Assembly (NCBI GenBank): GCA_027482795.1
Contig: JAIXVS010000116.1
Location: 1 to 6,825 of the forward strand
Direction of reading: 5' to 3'
DNA: 6,825 nucleotides
Origin: Rhodobacter sp.
Lineage (GTDB): Bacteria > Pseudomonadota > Alphaproteobacteria > Rhodobacterales > Rhodobacteraceae
Part shown: positions 5,583 to 6,825 of the stretch, piece after piece
Numbering within the stretch: the first letter of the stretch is position 1
Layout: each line of letters starts with the position of its first letter
Translations under genes and position numbers: made by a program
The notes under the pieces: model-generated
The model's input: the letters and a program-made list of their open reading frames with translations, nothing else
Databases searched by the model: none
Told to the model about the DNA's origin: nothing

Positions 5583-6230
5583 ATGACTGTCATTTCATTT
5601 CAAAATCTTGCCCGCAGCATCGCTGTTGCCGTGACCGTTGCCGCGGCCCCTGCTTTGGCCGAAACAGAACTGTCGTTCTACGGCGGCTATCAAACAGCGC
5701 CCCATAGCGTTGTAAGCACCAGCGATTTTGGCACCTTTACCGTGGGCTGGAAGGGCAAATCGTTTTCTATGCCGCCCTATTACGGTGTGCGCGCGATTAT
5801 GTGGCAGCCCAGCGGTTTTGGTTGGGGGGTCGAGGTGAACCATGCCAAGGTCTACGCCGACACTCCGTCAAGCTACGGGTTTGAGCGGATGGAGTTCACC
5901 GACGGGCTGAATTTGGTCACGCTAAACGCCTTTCAACGCTATAAAAGCAAGGGCAAAATCACGCCCTATCTGGGCGCAGGCATTGGCATAGCTGTGCCGC
6001 ATGTCGATATCACCCCAAACGGCGGGCAGCACACCTTTGGCTATCAGCTGACGGGGGTTGCCGTGCAATGGGTGGCAGGGGCATCCATCCCAATCAATGA
6101 CCGCTGGAAGGCCTTTGCCGAATACAAAGGCAGCTATTCGCAGCACGCGGTCAAGCTGGATGGCGCAGGCACGTTGGACACCAATATCATCACAAACGCG
6201 CTGAATATCGGTGTCAGCTATTCGTTTTAG
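5583..6230 (+). CDS. Outer-membrane beta-barrel protein, LpxQ (lipid A oxidase)-like
   Basis: This is a 215-residue exported protein. Residues 1-26 are a Sec signal peptide ending PALA before E27, leaving a mature chain of about 189 residues. The mature part alternates polar and hydrophobic/aromatic residues in short strands (ELSFYGGYQ, YYGVRAIMWQ, WGVEVNHAKVY, ITPYLGAGIGIAV, KAFAEYKGSYS) and ends in ALNIGVSYSF. The terminal aromatic F is the usual signal for the outer-membrane assembly machinery. Size and strand count fit an eight-stranded barrel. The pattern YGGYQTAPHS...YYGVR...WGVEVNHAKVYAD resembles proteins annotated as LpxQ-like lipid A oxidases in Rhodobacterales and Rhizobiales. That is recognition from memory, so the enzymatic role is tentative while the barrel call is solid. 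The ATG at 5583 is chosen over upstream in-frame codons because it directly precedes the signal peptide and follows AAAAGG. The gene is divergent from psuK and precedes rpsB, which has its own promoter. Confidence 0.8.
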   Translation: MTVISFQNLARSIAVAVTVAAAPALAETELSFYGGYQTAPHSVVSTSDFGTFTVGWKGKSFSMPPYYGVRAIMWQPSGFGWGVEVNHAKVYADTPSSYGFERMEFTDGLNLVTLNAFQRYKSKGKITPYLGAGIGIAVPHVDITPNGGQHTFGYQLTGVAVQWVAGASIPINDRWKAFAEYKGSYSQHAVKLDGAGTLDTNIITNALNIGVSYSF

Positions 6231-6260
6231 GGCGAAATTCGACGAAATTCCAACAAATTG
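6231..6260 (+). repeat. Three phased 10-bp AAATT-containing units upstream of the rpsB promoter
   Basis: GGCGAAATTC, GACGAAATTC and CAACAAATTG follow one another in exact 10-bp register. The first two share CGAAATTC and the third keeps AAATT. A/T tracts in helical phase immediately upstream of a -35 box are the expected form of a bent or UP-type element. The function is inferred from position. Confidence 0.35.
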
Positions 6261-6264
6261 CGCC

Positions 6265-6293
6265 TTGCGCGGGGGGCGAGACTCGCCTATACG
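6265..6293 (+). promoter_or_regulatory. Probable rpsB promoter
   Basis: TTGCGC (6265-6270) and TATACG (6288-6293) are 17 bases apart, with 3/6 and 4/6 matches. The start would lie near 6300, giving an rpsB leader of about 108 nt. The spacer carries the interrupted palindrome GGCGAG-A-CTCGCC (6275-6287), which ends directly at the -10 box. Confidence 0.45.
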
Positions 6294-6307
6294 CGCGGCA
6301 CTTCACA

Positions 6308-6379
6308 AGCGGGGCTTGGGAGAGGCGGGGAGACATCCCGCAGCTTCCGCCGGTTGGGCATCTGCCTAAGCGCCCCGCT
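6308..6379 (+). promoter_or_regulatory. Structured rpsB leader, possible S2 autoregulatory element
   Basis: AGCGGGGC (6308-6315) is exactly complementary to GCCCCGCT (6372-6379), and the pairing can continue as TTGGG (6316-6320) with CCTAA (6365-6369) after a 2-nt bulge. Inside this closing stem, GCGGG (6325-6329) can pair with CCCGC (6337-6341). An alternative is GGCGG (6324-6328) with CCGCC (6347-6351), so two mutually exclusive folds exist. In E. coli the rpsB leader binds S2 and limits translation of rpsB-tsf. Whether this alphaproteobacterial leader does the same is inference. Confidence 0.4.
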
Positions 6380-6392
6380 GAGGATTGAAACC

Positions 6393-6400
6393 GGAAAGGA
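6393..6400 (+). promoter_or_regulatory. Ribosome-binding site of rpsB
   Basis: GGAAAGGA ends 7 bases before the ATG at 6408. It lies just outside the paired leader region, so the site should be open unless the leader fold is rearranged. Confidence 0.75.
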
Positions 6401-6407
6401 AAACGAC

Positions 6408-6825
6408 ATGGCTCTTCCAGAGTTTACCATGCGCCAATTGCTTGAAGCAGGCGTACACTATGGCCACCAGACGGCACGCTGGAACCCCAAAATGGGGCCC
6501 TATATCTATGGCGACCGCAACGGCATCCATATTCTTGACCTGACGCAAACCGTGCCAATGCTGGACCAAGCATTGAAAGTGGTGCGCGACACTGTTGCCA
6601 AGGGCGGGCGCATTTTGTTCGTCGGCACCAAGCGTCAGGCGCAAAAGCCCATTGCCGAAGCAGCCGAGCGTTGCGCGCAGTTCTACATGAACCACCGCTG
6701 GCTGGGCGGCACGCTGACCAACTGGAAAACAGTTTCGGCCAGCATCCAGCGCCTGAAAATGATTGACGAGGTGCTTGGGGCAGGGGGCGAAGGCCTGACC
6801 AAGAAAGAGCGTCTTGGCATGGAAC
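6408..6825 (+). CDS. rpsB: 30S ribosomal protein S2 (5' part, cut by the window end)
   Basis: The first 139 codons of ribosomal protein S2 are present; the family is usually about 240-270 residues, so nearly half is outside the window. S2 binds late to the 30S subunit on its back, next to S1 in species that have it, and is needed for translation initiation. Visible signatures are GVHYGHQTARWNPKM (15-29), YIYGDRNGIHILDL (32-45), FVGTKRQAQ (71-79) and HRWLGGTLTNWKTV (96-109), followed by the start of the coiled-coil insertion (RLKMIDE, KKERL). The start is set by GGAAAGGA and the conserved N-terminus MALPEFTMRQLLEAG. The wording of the N-terminal region suggests Rhodobacterales. The usual partner tsf would be expected downstream but is not in view. 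Confidence 0.97.
   Translation, partial: MALPEFTMRQLLEAGVHYGHQTARWNPKMGPYIYGDRNGIHILDLTQTVPMLDQALKVVRDTVAKGGRILFVGTKRQAQKPIAEAAERCAQFYMNHRWLGGTLTNWKTVSASIQRLKMIDEVLGAGGEGLTKKERLGME

Noticed and set aside
4591..5586. 331-codon plus-strand open frame opposite psuK
   Set aside because: It is antisense to a clear PfkB kinase gene, is rich in Arg, Gly, Gln and Ala as expected for the complement of GC-rich coding DNA, and has no recognisable motif.
6271..6290. GGCGAG-A-CTCGCC as a terminator for the barrel gene
   Set aside because: A 1-nt loop cannot form a hairpin, there is no T-run, and the element sits between promoter boxes of rpsB.

Overview
This window looks like chromosomal DNA from an alphaproteobacterium, most likely of the Rhodobacteraceae/Rhodobacterales. 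The grounds are the start of a ribosomal protein S2 of the type usual in that group, a D-3-hydroxybutyrate dehydrogenase (polyhydroxybutyrate metabolism), a YejA-type oligopeptide-binding protein, an LpxQ-like outer-membrane barrel, and GC-rich codon use throughout. No mobile elements, tRNAs, rRNAs, CRISPR arrays or phage genes are visible. Assignments come from reading motifs by eye; no database was searched.

Layout. Positions 1-53 are probably the 3' tail of a plus-strand gene. It converges on a minus-strand gene (73-1902) for a periplasmic YejA-like peptide-binding protein, whose terminator hairpin lies at 35-63. The divergent spacer 1903-2183 is the most information-rich non-coding stretch. 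It holds a plausible minus-strand promoter for the binding protein, a good plus-strand promoter (1988-2016), a two-hairpin transcript ending in a strong intrinsic terminator (2071-2106), and then a separate weaker promoter and ribosome-binding site for the 3-hydroxybutyrate dehydrogenase (2184-2954). The promoter-hairpin-terminator unit has no protein gene in it and is best read as a small RNA of about 84 nt, or less likely an attenuating leader of the dehydrogenase gene.

A tight minus-strand operon follows (5427 down to 2949): psuK (pseudouridine kinase), overlapping psuG (pseudouridine-5'-phosphate glycosidase) by 4 bp, then a DUF502 membrane protein after a 2-bp gap. PsuK phosphorylates pseudouridine and PsuG splits the product into uracil and ribose 5-phosphate, so the pair forms a complete two-step salvage route for this modified nucleoside. 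The DUF502 protein ends 6 bp inside the convergent dehydrogenase gene.

Divergent from the operon is an 8-stranded-type outer-membrane barrel protein (5583-6230, LpxQ/lipid A oxidase-like). The window closes with the promoter, structured leader and first 139 codons of rpsB (ribosomal protein S2). Most of this is ordinary core-genome content. The points worth a second look are the candidate small RNA, which repeats UUGCCU in its loops, the rpsB leader with possible alternative pairings, and the co-operonic DUF502 gene.
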